A stretch of 64,000 bases of DNA, from positions 248,001-312,000 of the forward strand of contig NZ_JACJQN010000002.1 of assembly GCF_014696675.1 (NCBI RefSeq), read 5' to 3'. This DNA comes from Phormidium tenue FACHB-1052 (GTDB lineage: Bacteria; Cyanobacteriota; Cyanobacteriia; Phormidesmidales; Phormidesmidaceae). Position 1 is the stretch's first letter, and every line of letters starts with the position of its first letter. Made by a program: the position numbers and the translations under genes. Under the pieces are notes generated by a model that worked only from the letters and a program-made list of their open reading frames with translations, had not been told where the DNA came from and ran no database searches. Shown here piece by piece: positions 29,148 to 40,702 of this stretch.

Positions 29148-29747
29148 CTATTCAGCCACCCGTTGCGACAATCGGGCAATCTCTGCGAGCATGGCTCGAA
29201 CCGTCTCACGGAAGGCCCGATGCTCACTTTCATTGCGGGCGCGGGCGCGGTCACCCCTGGCCAATGCCTCATCAATTCGCCGCCGGTCGGCCCTAGCCTC
29301 ATCCAGCAGGGTGTAGAAGCGCTGGGTATGCAACTCCTGCTTGCGGTCAGCGCGTTGTCGGTCAGCCCTAGCCTCTTCCATTAGGGTGTTGAAGCGCTGA
29401 TTATGCTCCTCGTGGAGCTGGTCAAAGCGTGCCCGGCCAACACCCTGGTTGTCCTCGATTCTCACGCCTAGGTCAGCTCTGGTAAAGCCAGTCGCCTCCT
29501 CGGTATCTACCTTCACCTGCTTAACGCGATTTCTCCATGCCTCAACTGCGCGGGTGTTGCTATCGGCGATGGCGCGGGTTTCTCGCAGGCCAGCAGCATT
29601 CTCCTCGACGATAGCCAGAGTGCGTGCCTGGCTCTCTGCCAGGGTGGCCAGCAGAGCTTCTATCCGGTCTAGTCGATCGCTACTGATGCCATAGGGATTT
29701 TTGGTTTCTGAATTTATCGTCGCATTCGAGTCAGGAGAGTTGAGCAT
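29148..29747 (-). CDS. coiled-coil hypothetical protein (transposon cargo)
   Basis: 199 aa, Arg/Glu/Ala-rich and almost entirely helical, with heptad-like patterning from residue 25 on. A 14-residue unit of the form QRFxTLxxEARADR occurs twice (117-130 and 142-155), showing internal duplication. No signal peptide, membrane segment or catalytic motif. Proteins of this style are common in filamentous cyanobacteria, but I cannot assign a role. It is the cargo gene nearest the left end and ends at the 44-bp palindrome. Its composition is closer to the host than that of the tns genes. Confidence 0.6.
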   Translation of the reverse strand: MLNSPDSNATINSETKNPYGISSDRLDRIEALLATLAESQARTLAIVEENAAGLRETRAIADSNTRAVEAWRNRVKQVKVDTEEATGFTRADLGVRIEDNQGVGRARFDQLHEEHNQRFNTLMEEARADRQRADRKQELHTQRFYTLLDEARADRRRIDEALARGDRARARNESEHRAFRETVRAMLAEIARLSQRVAE

Positions 29748-29883
29748 CGCCGCCAGAGAAAGGGGTCTCTGGTGTTCATTGAATTTGTCCTATTTTACAG
29801 GTGATGACGCTCAAAGCAATACACTAGATCTACTCGCAGGTAAGCTGTACTATGCTTCCAGTCATAGTCGAGGGTTAAACTCC

Positions 29884-30210
29884 ATGAGCGCTCCAGTGGC
29901 AGAATTAACAACCGAAAAGGTCAGCGCAGCCATCGCCATCATCTTCGAGGTTCTAGGAGAGCCCGAGACCGACCTTCACCGTCAAGCTCTCCAGTCGTTT
30001 CAGCAGGGCGATTACCAGACGGTAAAGCGCCTATCCCTAGAGAACCTAAGCGATTTCTACTGCAAAGCCTTGGGCTACCTTGGCGGGGCGCTCAAACTCA
30101 CCCCCAATACAGACACCATTCTGGCCGAGTCCGCCAGAGCTGCAGCTGACCATGCTCGCCAAAAGACCCTAGAGCATTTGGGTGCTCAGATCTCACAAGC
30201 CTTGAGCTAA
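29884..30210 (+). CDS. hypothetical protein (transposon cargo)
   Basis: 108 aa from ATG 29884; the frame stays open further upstream, but that part overlaps the start of the divergent coiled-coil gene. Mostly helical, with SAAIAIIFEVLGEPETDLHRQALQSFQQGDYQTVKRLSLENLSDFYCKALGYLG. No domain recognised, no membrane segment. A tetracopeptide-like pattern in the middle (ALQSFQQGDYQTVKRL) is suggestive but too short to call. Confidence 0.5.
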   Translation: MSAPVAELTTEKVSAAIAIIFEVLGEPETDLHRQALQSFQQGDYQTVKRLSLENLSDFYCKALGYLGGALKLTPNTDTILAESARAAADHARQKTLEHLGAQISQALS

Positions 30211-30375
30211 AGGCTCGTAGGGTTGAGGCATACATGGTCAGACAGCTCCACCTCAAGGACTCACATTTTATGTATGCAAAGGCTGCACGCTAAACCACTG
30301 ACTCAAGGTTTAATCAGCATTCAAAAGCTGAAAGCTGAGGTGTTCCGCGTCTGGTGCTGGATACACCGGTCAAAC

Positions 30376-30819
30376 ATGGCACAGGTTCAGCCAGAAAACT
30401 TCGAGCCAGAGGTTCGTCGTTTATTTGGCGACCTAAGGTTGAAACACACCTGGGAAAAGGCATACAGTCACTTCTTTGTCAGCTGGGTTTTTGACTGTAT
30501 CTGCGACGGCGACACCTATTTTCAGGTCTTGGATCCTAAGGACTGGTATGACTGGGAATATGAACTACGTCTTTTGACCTTTCAAGCGTTAGCTGCACAT
30601 CCAAGATCTGAGTCCATGACAAGAAATTCGTACTCGTATATTGCTCGTTACGAAAGAGCGTCATTGGCGGATGGCTTTTTTGCTCTGGCTAAAGAGGCGG
30701 TCGAGCGTCAGCAGCAGTACTCAACCAGTAGTACCGTGGTGATACCACAGACTGATCCCCAACCGGATCAAGCCGCCCAGTCTTTACACAGGGTCTCCGC
30801 CTGCTGCAGCACCGTCTGA
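30376..30819 (+). CDS. hypothetical protein overlapping the hsdR 3' end (transposon cargo)
   Basis: 147 aa from ATG 30376 ([20 protein letters not shown]); a longer version from about 30223 is possible. Aromatic-rich middle ([45 protein letters not shown]). Its last 52 bp overlap the end of hsdR on the other strand, so the C-terminal tail may be a late extension. No known domain. Real-gene status is moderately supported by amino-acid composition only. Confidence 0.4.
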   Translation: MAQVQPENFEPEVRRLFGDLRLKHTWEKAYSHFFVSWVFDCICDGDTYFQVLDPKDWYDWEYELRLLTFQALAAHPRSESMTRNSYSYIARYERASLADGFFALAKEAVERQQQYSTSSTVVIPQTDPQPDQAAQSLHRVSACCSTV

Positions 30820-33800
30820 GTTGCCTTCTCCTGCTTATCAGGCGGATAGCCATACTTCTTCAGCAGCCGCTTCACCATCACCCGCAGCTTCGCCCGCACC
30901 GCTTCCCGCTCCGTCCAGTCAATCGTCACATTGCCGCGAATCGCCTTAACCAGCTCCTGGGCAATGGTCTTCAGCGTCTCATCCCCCAGCACCTGCACGG
31001 CGCTGTCGTTGACCTCTAGGGCATCGTAGAAGGCCAGCTCATCCTCGCTCAGGCCCAGGTCAATGCCTCGGCGGCTGGCCTCGCGCATGTCTTCTGCCAG
31101 GTTGATCAGTTCCTGTATCACCTCTGCTGAGGTGATTGTCCGGTTCTGGTAGCGGCGAATGGAGGCTTCCAGCATCTCCGAGAAGTTGCGCGACTGCACC
31201 ACGTTCTTACGAGAGCGGGCCTTGATTTCGTCATTCAGCAACTTGCGCAGCACCTCCAGGGCCAAGTTTTTCTGGGGCAGGTCGCGCACCTCGGCCAGAA
31301 ACTGGTCGGAGAGAATAGAGAGTTCGGGCTTGTCGAGGCCTGCGGTCTCGAAGATATCGATCACCTGCTCAGAGGCGACGGAGCGGGAAACAATCTGGCG
31401 CACGGCGGCGTCTAGCTCGGCCCGGCTCTTGCCCCCTTCGACGGTGTGCTTGCTCAGCCCCGCCTTCACCGCCTGAAAGAAGCCTACGTCTTCGCGGATG
31501 GCCAACGCCGCATCCTCGGCAGCGCAGAGGGCAAAGGCTTTGGAGAGTTCGGTCACGGCTTGAATGTAGCGCTGGGGGCCTTTCACATCTACTGATTCAG
31601 GGCGCAGCATCCAATCCATGGCATTGCGGAGGATGGTCAGACGCTGAGGCGGTGGAGCACTGTGGAAAGCGTGGTAGTCAAACCCGTGGAACTGGCCCGC
31701 TACGATTTCATACTTCTCCTGCATCAGCGTCAGGGCTTGATCCATGAGAATACCCGCCTGGCCTCGGTCGCGCTCGGTATAGGCTTGCAGAGCTTCTTGC
31801 AGGTCCGAGAATATACCAATGTAGTCGACTACCAGGCCCCCCTGCTTGTCACCGAAAACGCGGTTGACGCGGGCGATGGCCTGCATCAGGTTGTGGCCCT
31901 TCATGGGCTTATCTACATACATGGTGTGCAGGCAGGGGGCATCAAAGCCAGTGAGCCACATATCCCGCACTATCACCAACTTGAGCGGATCGTTAGGGTC
32001 GCGCAGTCGTTTAGCCAGGGCCTCTCGGGCTTTTTTGCTGCGGATATGAGGCTGAAAGTTTTCTGGGTCAGCTGCGCTGCCGGTCATCACCACTTTGATG
32101 GTCCCAGTGGCATCATCTTCGCTGTGCCACTTCGGGCGAAGAGCCACCAGCTGATTATAGAGGTCGGCGCAGATGCGGCGGCTCATACAGACGATTAGGC
32201 CTTTGCCGTCCATAGAGGCGAGGCGGTTCTCAAAGTGCTGCACGATATCGGCGGCTACTAGAGACAGTCGTTTTGGGGTGCCTACCATGGCTTCGAGCTG
32301 CGCCCACTTGCTCTTTAGCTTTGCCTGAGTAGTGGTCTCTTCCCCCTCGGTGACCTCCTCAAAGTCGGGGTCAATGTGGGGGCGTTCGTTATCATCTAGG
32401 TCGATTTTGGCCAGGCGGGCTTCGTAGTAGATCTTGACAGTGGCCCCGTCTTCGACGGCTCGCTGGATGTCGTAGATATCGATGTAGTTGCCAAAGATTT
32501 GCTTGGTGTTTTTGTCGGCGGCTTCGATGGGAGTGCCGGTAAAGCCGATGAAGGAGGCGTTGGGCAAGGCATCCCGTAGGTATTTTGCGAAGCCGTAGGC
32601 GGTGTAGGCTCCTTCTATGCCGGTCTCCTTGTCTTTGGTGGTCACCACACGGGCTTCGAGCCCATACTGGGAGCGGTGGGCCTCATCAGCGATGAAGACA
32701 ATGTTCCTGCGATTGGAGAGGGTTTCGTACTCGCCGCCCCGTTCCTCAGGGGCAAACTTCTGAATAGTGGTGAAGATAATGCCGCCGGAGGCTACCTGCA
32801 GCTTGGCTTGGAGGTCGGCCCGGCCTTCCGCCTGTTGGGGTGTCTGCCGCAGCAGGTCTTGGCATTTGGAGAAGGTGGTGTAGAGTTGGTCGTCCAGGTC
32901 GTTGCGGTCGGTGAGCACCACCAAGGTGGGGTTTGCCATGTCCGGATGCTGGATGATCTTTCCGGCATAGAACACCATAGAAAGACTTTTGCCAGACCCC
33001 TGGGTATGCCAGATCACCCCGGCTCGCTTGTCGCCCTCGACAGAGGTAGCGCGGATGGTGGCTTCTACGGCTTTGTTGACTGCGTAGTACTGGTGGTAGC
33101 CCGCCACCTTTTTGATGAGAGTTTCGCCGTCGCTCTCGAAGACGGTGAAGTAGCGAATCAAGTCGAGGTAGCGCTCGGGATGGAAGACACCCTTAAGAAG
33201 AACTTCGAGGGGATTAGTAGATTGAACAGAATAACTTCCTGCTTGTTCAGCAGTAACTGAGCGAAGTCTCTCGGGAGATGAAGCCACACTATCGGCTTCA
33301 CTCGGAGGATTGCGCCAGGGCATAAAGCGGTCTCGTCCGGAAGTGAGGGTGCCGACTTGGGCATTAATACCATCAGAGATGACGAGCCCCTGGTTATAGA
33401 TAAATAGGCTAGGGATGTCTCTTTTATAAGTCTGTAGTTGGTTGAATGCTTGATCAATATCGGCGTTCCCGTCAGCGGCATTTTTGAGTTCGATGACAGC
33501 GAGCGGAAGCCCATTTAGAAAAAGAACAATATCGGGGCGGCGGTCAGCATATTCGTGAACAGTAAACTGGTTGACAGCAAGCCAGTCGTTATTACTAGGT
33601 TGGCAGAAGTCGATAAGCCAAATCTGCTCGTGTACTAGACGTTCTTCATGCTGATAAGAGACAGACACTCCATCTATCAGAAGAGAATGAAATCGCCTAT
33701 TATTCTCAAAAAGATTTTGAGTCTCAGAGCGTAAAACTTTTTGTATAGCTTCGTCTAAGACAAGAGCTGGCACTTGCGGATTAAGCTTAGTGAGAGCGGA

Positions 33801-33956
33801 GCGGAGGCGACTTTCAAGAATGACTTCAGAGCGACTTTCACGCTCTACCATAAACTCTGAGGAGTCAAGATTTGAACCTTCAGTAATTGTGTAACCTAGT
33901 TGCTCAAGGTAATAAAGTGCAGATTCTTCAACATCAAATTCTGTGAGGCTTTTCAT
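30768..33956 (-). CDS. hsdR: type I restriction endonuclease subunit HsdR
   Basis: 1062 aa, full length. The N-terminal PD-(D/E)xK nuclease has D142 in [12 protein letters not shown] and E156-L-K158 in AVIELKNA. The SF2 motor has Walker [12 protein letters not shown] (about 310), [21 protein letters not shown] and the motif VI region [16 protein letters not shown]. The C-terminal helical domain binds the HsdM/HsdS core. It cuts unmethylated DNA after ATP-driven translocation. It is the last gene of hsdM-hsdS-X-hsdR, starting 2 nt after gene X. The first ~250 codons (33200-33956) are visibly AT-richer than the rest, pointing to mosaic origin. Confidence 0.93.
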   Translation of the reverse strand: MKSLTEFDVEESALYYLEQLGYTITEGSNLDSSEFMVERESRSEVILESRLRSALTKLNPQVPALVLDEAIQKVLRSETQNLFENNRRFHSLLIDGVSVSYQHEERLVHEQIWLIDFCQPSNNDWLAVNQFTVHEYADRRPDIVLFLNGLPLAVIELKNAADGNADIDQAFNQLQTYKRDIPSLFIYNQGLVISDGINAQVGTLTSGRDRFMPWRNPPSEADSVASSPERLRSVTAEQAGSYSVQSTNPLEVLLKGVFHPERYLDLIRYFTVFESDGETLIKKVAGYHQYYAVNKAVEATIRATSVEGDKRAGVIWHTQGSGKSLSMVFYAGKIIQHPDMANPTLVVLTDRNDLDDQLYTTFSKCQDLLRQTPQQAEGRADLQAKLQVASGGIIFTTIQKFAPEERGGEYETLSNRRNIVFIADEAHRSQYGLEARVVTTKDKETGIEGAYTAYGFAKYLRDALPNASFIGFTGTPIEAADKNTKQIFGNYIDIYDIQRAVEDGATVKIYYEARLAKIDLDDNERPHIDPDFEEVTEGEETTTQAKLKSKWAQLEAMVGTPKRLSLVAADIVQHFENRLASMDGKGLIVCMSRRICADLYNQLVALRPKWHSEDDATGTIKVVMTGSAADPENFQPHIRSKKAREALAKRLRDPNDPLKLVIVRDMWLTGFDAPCLHTMYVDKPMKGHNLMQAIARVNRVFGDKQGGLVVDYIGIFSDLQEALQAYTERDRGQAGILMDQALTLMQEKYEIVAGQFHGFDYHAFHSAPPPQRLTILRNAMDWMLRPESVDVKGPQRYIQAVTELSKAFALCAAEDAALAIREDVGFFQAVKAGLSKHTVEGGKSRAELDAAVRQIVSRSVASEQVIDIFETAGLDKPELSILSDQFLAEVRDLPQKNLALEVLRKLLNDEIKARSRKNVVQSRNFSEMLEASIRRYQNRTITSAEVIQELINLAEDMREASRRGIDLGLSEDELAFYDALEVNDSAVQVLGDETLKTIAQELVKAIRGNVTIDWTEREAVRAKLRVMVKRLLKKYGYPPDKQEKATQTVLQQAETLCKDWAA

Positions 33957-33958
33957 GG

Positions 33959-35041
33959 CTAGCTACTTCCTCGGCCAGATAAGTCAGGCAGCAAGTTCTT
34001 GATTTCATTAATGGCATTGACAAAATCAGCTTTGCTAATTTGATCTTCCCCTAAAGGCACTTCACCAGAACCATCCAAGACCTCATAAAATAGCTCTAGG
34101 CAAACATCTCTCCCCCTTTTCTGCTTATAAAAACAAAGTTTTGGATTTCCGATGTCATCCAACCTGAAGTGGACAAAAGGAGTGACACAATAAATATCTT
34201 CTCCATGGATTGCTAGGACATTACGACTATTTAGATGATAGGAAACACTGTCCAACTTGTCTGGCATAATATCTTTTGCAGAAAAAGTCCTATTCAAGGA
34301 AGCTCCTTTAAAGTCTTCATGCCTAAACGACAAGATGGATTCTTCTTGTGAAACATAACGAGCTAAAGTAATACTACTTATCTCGCTAATACCTTGTAAT
34401 ATATTTAGCACATCACCTTGATACCTAGAAATGGTTTGTCGGCACTGCAAATCTGTTTTGGCAAACGAATGAGAAAATTCATTTCGAACGCGGTTTAATT
34501 CTCTCAGCTTGTCCACTACATCATTAGATATATAATTTAAGCATGGAAGAGGATGATTTTTATCAATAGCTAGAGTTATCAACTGCTCAATAATAGAAAG
34601 CCGATCATCTATTTTATTGGAAACAATTTGTTTTGGCTTAATTGCCGTTTCTGTCATTGAGAAGCGAAAATGCCTGTATTCACTAACAATTAATGCATAT
34701 AATAGATATATGATTGATTCCCAAGTATCTTGAAGAAGTTTGAGGCGCTGTTGTTGATTCTCATAACCTCGCTCAAACCTCTCAAAAACAAAAGCTATTG
34801 GAGTTGGAAACTTTGAATAAACAAACTCTTTGAACTTCTCAATAGCATCTTGCCTAAACTCTACAAGTGCTGTGTGATACCCGACAGGCTCAACTGTGAA
34901 CAATATGAAGCTAGGTCTGAACTGGTATCCTCCAATTGCCACATAACCGCCCTCTTGTTCATCGAATTCTTCGTTAAAATCGGAATTTTCCTCATAGCTT
35001 ATTGTTTCACTATTGTATTCAAACACCGGTGAAAAATCCAT
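33959..35041 (-). CDS. HEPN-motif protein in the type I R-M operon (candidate abortive-infection RNase)
   Basis: 360 aa, not recognised as a named family. The middle is helical and contains [18 protein letters not shown], with R186-N-x3-H191, the RNxxxH catalytic motif of HEPN RNases, in the right helical context. No Walker A or other NTPase motif is present, so it is not a standard PrrC. The N-terminus is acidic ([14 protein letters not shown]); the C-terminal third is beta-rich. It is translated between hsdS (11 nt) and hsdR (2 nt). E. coli prrC, encoding an anticodon nuclease silenced by its R-M complex, sits in the same place. Role is inference: an RNA-cutting back-up defence, or a structural HEPN accessory. 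Confidence 0.6.
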   Translation of the reverse strand: MDFSPVFEYNSETISYEENSDFNEEFDEQEGGYVAIGGYQFRPSFILFTVEPVGYHTALVEFRQDAIEKFKEFVYSKFPTPIAFVFERFERGYENQQQRLKLLQDTWESIIYLLYALIVSEYRHFRFSMTETAIKPKQIVSNKIDDRLSIIEQLITLAIDKNHPLPCLNYISNDVVDKLRELNRVRNEFSHSFAKTDLQCRQTISRYQGDVLNILQGISEISSITLARYVSQEESILSFRHEDFKGASLNRTFSAKDIMPDKLDSVSYHLNSRNVLAIHGEDIYCVTPFVHFRLDDIGNPKLCFYKQKRGRDVCLELFYEVLDGSGEVPLGEDQISKADFVNAINEIKNLLPDLSGRGSS

Positions 35042-35052
35042 TTCCCAACCAC

Positions 35053-36316
35053 CTAGGCATAACCAGATAATAGCTTTGGAAGAAGAGCGTCTCGGATTTT
35101 CTGCAATTCCCCTTTTTCGTAAATGTTGGCCTCAATTTTATTTCTCAAAGGCTTGACTAATTTGCAGTAATTGTGGACGACTGAATCTGTTGGATTTAAT
35201 ATCTCAAATTCTTTAAATGCTGAGGAGCCTAGGTTTGGGAAGACAGAACCAGTTGTTTTGGCGAGCAGTCTCTCTAGCCCCAGTTCAATAGTTTGATTGA
35301 TAAAAATTTGATTATTAGCAAGCCCCCTAATAGCGCAGACTCCACGTCCCAAGCAGTAAATATCATCAGCTATAACGCGACGCCCAGTGGTCGAACCACG
35401 TACACAAAAAACTAAATCCCCTAATTGAGTTAAGCGAGTAGGTGCTGTCGTCCACTTTCGCTTAATTAAGAAGTAATCACCAAATTCCACTGGTCCGTTG
35501 ACAAGGGGTATCCCAATACCATCCTCGTTATATGTATCTCCTTTGGGGGAAGCCCCCATGATAACTTCAGCAAGGTCTCCTAACTTGCCTACCTTCCACC
35601 CCTTAGGAATTTCTCCCAAGTTCGAGTCCTCGAAGGAGTCGGGGAAGAGGGCAGCGGTTTCGGCATCCATATCTGCGGGTTGCCGACCATCGAGCTTGGC
35701 GCGAACAGGGCCGAAGTCGATGAACCAGGATTTAAAGAGGGCGCGGGCAATGCCTTCCAACGTCCGATTCATCTGCTGGTTGAGTGCGATCTTGTCATCG
35801 AGGGTGCCGAGAATATGGGCAATTTCCTTCTGCTCATCCAGTGGAGGGAGGGCAAATCTAAATGCTTTGATTCTGTCAGGAGATGTGTGTTTTACAGTCG
35901 TTCCTGTAGCACTTGCTAGAACTTCATGTCGATAGGGATGGCTACAGAGCAAGTAGTAAAGAAATTCTTTATGTAACGGAGCATCTGGATTAACCAAAAC
36001 TTTTCCAAGTCTTTGGTTATGGAGAAAATGAGAATTTGGAGAAGCCTTGGGAACTAAAGAAGGATAGCCCAATGTGTCTGATACTTTACTCAAATCTGTC
36101 ATTGTTACTAGCAGATCGCCCTCATCCAACACATAATCCTCAGGTACAGGGCCATCGTAATATTTCAATTTGTCACCCTTGAAACCTCCTCCAATGGCAA
36201 AATTTCCGGGAGTCAGCAAAATATCGCCAGGTGGTTCTTCCCTGAAGTACTCACCCTTGAAAGCAAATCCGTGAATAATGTCAATCAGATCTGCGAGTTG
36301 AGCTTCCTTCCAGTGG

Positions 36317-36327
<11 letters not shown>
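35053..36327 (-). CDS. hsdS: type I restriction-modification specificity subunit HsdS
   Basis: 424 aa with two target-recognition domains (about 1-150 and 235-380). Each is followed by a conserved helical spacer: [32 protein letters not shown] and [33 protein letters not shown]. It sets the bipartite DNA site methylated by HsdM and restricted with HsdR. The target sites cannot be read from sequence. Its start overlaps the hsdM stop by 11 nt. The two recognition domains are AT-rich while the central spacer is GC-rich, the usual sign of domain exchange. Confidence 0.9.
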
Positions 36328-37924
<1,597 letters not shown>

Positions 37925-38135
37925 TCACTCAATCCTTATCGCTGGTCGATCTAACCCACCATACTCCGTTGGCGAGGCAGGTATTTCCACTGATAGTTCC
38001 CGTTCTAGTTCCAAATACAGTCCCAGCTAACGAGTTCTTTATTTTTCAGCGAAAACTTTACCTGACTACAGAGCAACCAGGCAATTAACCAACCCTAATT
38101 CTTAAATTAACTAAGTGGCTGGGCATACTACAGAG

Positions 38136-38513
38136 CTAAATACTCATCGTATCCGACTCCATTTCCCGCTTGATTTCTTCCCAAAGCTCTGGCCTAGTAT
38201 CACGAAGGGCATCTGTGCTTGTCATGAGCAGAGATAAAAACACTGAAAGCTGCACTGCCTCAAGTCGCTTGTAGGTTTTCTCGGCCAGAGTCCTTGCTCT
38301 ATAAGCACACGCCCCTGAGTGAACCGTATACACAGTAGTCCAATCCAGGTCAGTGATAGGTACGCCATACACCTCTCGCCGAGACTGGATCCTGACCGGG
38401 TAAAGCGCTACAGCAAGGTCTGAGTCCTCAATGATCCCACCACAAGAGGAACACCTCAAAAATAGTTTTAGGTTGGCTGCGTCTCCATCCCATTCAACAA
38501 ATAATCTCAGCAT
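38136..38513 (-). CDS. hypothetical protein with CxxC motif (transposon cargo)
   Basis: 125 aa. It has a CSSCGG pair near residue 22 and a further Cys in HSGACAYRARTLAEK, so a small zinc site is possible. The C-terminal half is helical (KTYKRLEAVQLSVFLSLLMTSTDALRDTRPELWEEIKREME). No named domain. Divergent from the XRE gene across a short gap with a palindrome, so it is likely controlled by that regulator. Could be a partner, antirepressor or toxin; I cannot tell. Confidence 0.55.
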   Translation of the reverse strand: MLRLFVEWDGDAANLKLFLRCSSCGGIIEDSDLAVALYPVRIQSRREVYGVPITDLDWTTVYTVHSGACAYRARTLAEKTYKRLEAVQLSVFLSLLMTSTDALRDTRPELWEEIKREMESDTMSI

Positions 38514-38529
38514 TGGGCTAGATCCCTAC

Positions 38530-38552
38530 AAATATCCGATTTTGGGATATTT
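38530..38552. promoter_or_regulatory. operator candidate in divergent promoter of XRE gene
   Basis: AAATATCC and GGATATTT separated by 7 nt, within the 65-bp gap between the divergent 125-aa gene and the XRE gene. A two-fold symmetric site here is typical for an autoregulating HTH protein. Confidence 0.55.
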
Positions 38553-38578
38553 TAACCGCTGATTGTAGCTTGCTCGTC

Positions 38579-38818
38579 ATGAGCAGCTCAGTCTATTCAC
38601 TTCGTTACCAACAGTTCCTCGCTCGGCTGAAAGCTGCCCGCCTAGATGCCAACCTCACCCAGCAGCAGGTTGCTGCCCGCCTCAGCGTCCCTCAGTCCTT
38701 CATTTCCAAGTGCGAGTCCGGCGAGCGACGCGTCGACGTCATCGAGCTCCTTGAGTTTGCGTCCATCTACAACAAGCCTCTCGTGTACTTCGTAGACTTC
38801 GAAAGCCCCTCTGGATAA
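38579..38818 (+). CDS. XRE-family HTH transcriptional regulator
   Basis: 79 aa from ATG 38579; a TTG three codons upstream is possible. Nearly all of it is one HTH domain: RYQQFLARLKAARLDANLTQQQVAARLSVPQSFISKCESGERRVDVIELLEFASIYNKPL, as in SinR/Cro-like single-domain repressors. It probably binds as a dimer to the palindrome just upstream (38530-38552). It lies between the R-M operon and the tns operon and could control the divergent 125-aa gene, the downstream 104-aa gene, or both. Such regulators also time R-M expression after transfer (C proteins). Confidence 0.85.
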   Translation: MSSSVYSLRYQQFLARLKAARLDANLTQQQVAARLSVPQSFISKCESGERRVDVIELLEFASIYNKPLVYFVDFESPSG

Positions 38819-38902
38819 GGCTTTAGAAAGCCGAGTGAGTTTTGAAGTTGAACTGCCCCCAGAAAATTGAGTACCCTTGTATCAAGTAACTAGAGGTATC
38901 CC

Positions 38903-39217
38903 ATGGTGGCAGAAGAGCTTGAGGATGTCATGAATCGCTTAGTCGATCAGCTTTCAGAATTTTGCTCGCAAGGTCAGATCAACGAAGCCCAAGAGCTCAT
39001 TGAAAGCTTTTGTACCAGGTTGGCTGAAGACACGGCTAGTTGGCAAGGCAATGACGTAGGCTATGTGCCGACCCTATTTGACTGGGAACCTCAGCCATAC
39101 CGCTTCATACCTGGAGAACCAGTAGACCCTACCAAATTCGATACATCTAATATCGTGAGCATATTAGATCCAAACTTCCATCCCCATCACCCCAGCTCCC
39201 AAAATCCCCCTAGGTAA
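38903..39217 (+). CDS. hypothetical protein downstream of XRE gene (transposon cargo)
   Basis: 104 aa with AGAGGT before ATG 38903. The N-terminal half is an acidic helix (EELEDVMNRLVDQLSEFCSQGQINEAQELIESFCTRLAEDTASW); the C-terminal half is Pro-rich and probably disordered. No named domain. It is 84 bp behind the XRE gene and may share its transcript. Confidence 0.5.
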   Translation: MVAEELEDVMNRLVDQLSEFCSQGQINEAQELIESFCTRLAEDTASWQGNDVGYVPTLFDWEPQPYRFIPGEPVDPTKFDTSNIVSILDPNFHPHHPSSQNPPR

Positions 39218-39289
39218 ACCCTTCGACCATTTATGCAGAATTACGGCTGCAAAAGAGGCTGCGCAGGTGCACGAGCTATCACAGCTTTC

Positions 39290-40690
39290 TTAGAAGTCAC
39301 CAGAATCAGAGAAATGCATCGATTTTTGTGCAGCCTTAAGGGTACTTCGAACAACCTCATAGCGTAAAAACCCAGGATGAGCCATGAGTGATGCCACTCG
39401 AGCTTCCGATGGATATTGGTTTGTTTTTTGTAGTTTGGTAACGATTTGCCTTACATCCTCACAAGAGGCTTTTATATTTTCCTCCTTTGCCTTCCGCCGG
39501 TAGGCTCTGTAGCGATTCGATATCTCATGACTTAGCTCTGGCAAGTGCCTCAATATCGTTCTTCTATCTTGCTTAAGCTGCCGAGCGACCTCCTCCAAGG
39601 AGGGAAAAGGGCCAGTTTCAATGGATAACAACGCCCGAAGGTGCTTTTCGACTGTAACTCTAGGAAAACTTCTTGGATTCTGTCTAGAAGTTTTATGCTC
39701 TTGGAATATTGTTGATTTCAGCACAGTACGTGGTGGAAACTTTAAATCCTCATCGCAGAAAAGATTTAGAGGACTGACTCCTAATTTGTGGCAAATGTCT
39801 AATACGGATCTGAGAGTAGGATTATTTTCGCCATTACACCAAAGCCAAAGAGTATTTCTAGGTAATCCTAATTGTCTTGCCATCTCTGCAATATTACCGT
39901 CAGCAAAATGACTAACAGCATTCGATAATCCTTTAGCCAACTTTTTCCTAGAAGGTTTGAGCACGCTACTGTCAGCAGCCAAAATTTCACCCACAGAGTT
40001 TGAGATCCAAAGCTGTCGACTTAACTGTCTATCATCTCGACATCCCTCTTCTATGATAAGTTGACTCTGCTCTAGGCCCAACCACGACGAGCAGTGAGAG
40101 CAATACCCTGGTCGACCCTGCCAAGTCAAAAAAATGCTTGATTTACTACAGGTATTACAGTTTTCTTGTAGATAAAGACGATGCCTATTGCAAACCTTGA
40201 CAGCTTCAACTGTCCAGAGCAACGCTTCATAAACTTCAAGCCCTCGGTTTCTAAGTTCTTGCAAACAGCAAGGACACCAAACTCTGTGGGATCGCAAGAG
40301 ATTTCTTGTAGTAAGAACCTCAGCCCAAGGTACTAAGGTGATTCTGGAAAGAGCATCTCGATGCGTAAGGTTTTCTAAACAGAAAATCAAGTCTTGAGCC
40401 ATAGTGCCCGGCCCATTTATAGCAGCAGTATAGTTATAAATTTTGTGCAGCGTTGCACTTCCATGCTCTTTCCCTAGCATAGGTTGCACTAGCTTCTCAA
40501 GCAATGCTCCTGCAGGTACACAATGAGCCATAGCTAAACGGCATATGAAGCTAGTTAGATTTTCTGCGTAGGCAGTATCAATACCTTTAGGAAGAATATG
40601 GTAGAGCCTACTCATAGGTTTTGAGGCTAGACCTATCGCCATTGAGTCTAGGTCCAAACTCACGTTTAAGTTTGATGTGGGCGAAGACAT
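39290..40690 (-). CDS. TnsD/TniQ-family target-selection protein 2
   Basis: 466 aa. The N-terminal TniQ domain begins SRLYHILPKGIDTAYAENLTSFICRLAMAHCVPAG. A zinc array follows with C139-C142, C167-H170, C178-C181 and C197-C200. A helix-turn-helix region (IAEMARQLGLPRNTLWLWCNGENNPTLRSVLDICHKLGVSP) and C-terminal helical DNA-binding-like repeats (SLEEVARQLKQDRRTILRHLP) complete it. The size matches Tn7 TnsD rather than the short TniQ that pairs with Cascade. It is a paralogue of the gene at 40703-42277 with the same zinc spacing. TnsD proteins bind a chromosomal site and recruit TnsC. Last gene of the tns operon, 12 nt after its paralogue. Confidence 0.88.
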   Translation of the reverse strand: MSSPTSNLNVSLDLDSMAIGLASKPMSRLYHILPKGIDTAYAENLTSFICRLAMAHCVPAGALLEKLVQPMLGKEHGSATLHKIYNYTAAINGPGTMAQDLIFCLENLTHRDALSRITLVPWAEVLTTRNLLRSHRVWCPCCLQELRNRGLEVYEALLWTVEAVKVCNRHRLYLQENCNTCSKSSIFLTWQGRPGYCSHCSSWLGLEQSQLIIEEGCRDDRQLSRQLWISNSVGEILAADSSVLKPSRKKLAKGLSNAVSHFADGNIAEMARQLGLPRNTLWLWCNGENNPTLRSVLDICHKLGVSPLNLFCDEDLKFPPRTVLKSTIFQEHKTSRQNPRSFPRVTVEKHLRALLSIETGPFPSLEEVARQLKQDRRTILRHLPELSHEISNRYRAYRRKAKEENIKASCEDVRQIVTKLQKTNQYPSEARVASLMAHPGFLRYEVVRSTLKAAQKSMHFSDSGDF

Positions 40691-40702
40691 TACGACAACA
40701 CC

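Noticed and set aside
29009-29384. Short ORFs on both strands across the left-end palindrome (encoding GGAPPGG-type stretches)
   Set aside because: The sequence comes from the palindrome read in frame; they overlap the coiled-coil gene and have no support.
33959-35041. PrrC anticodon nuclease
   Set aside because: Same operon position, but no Walker A or NTPase domain and no PrrC-like sequence; only the HEPN-type motif is shared.
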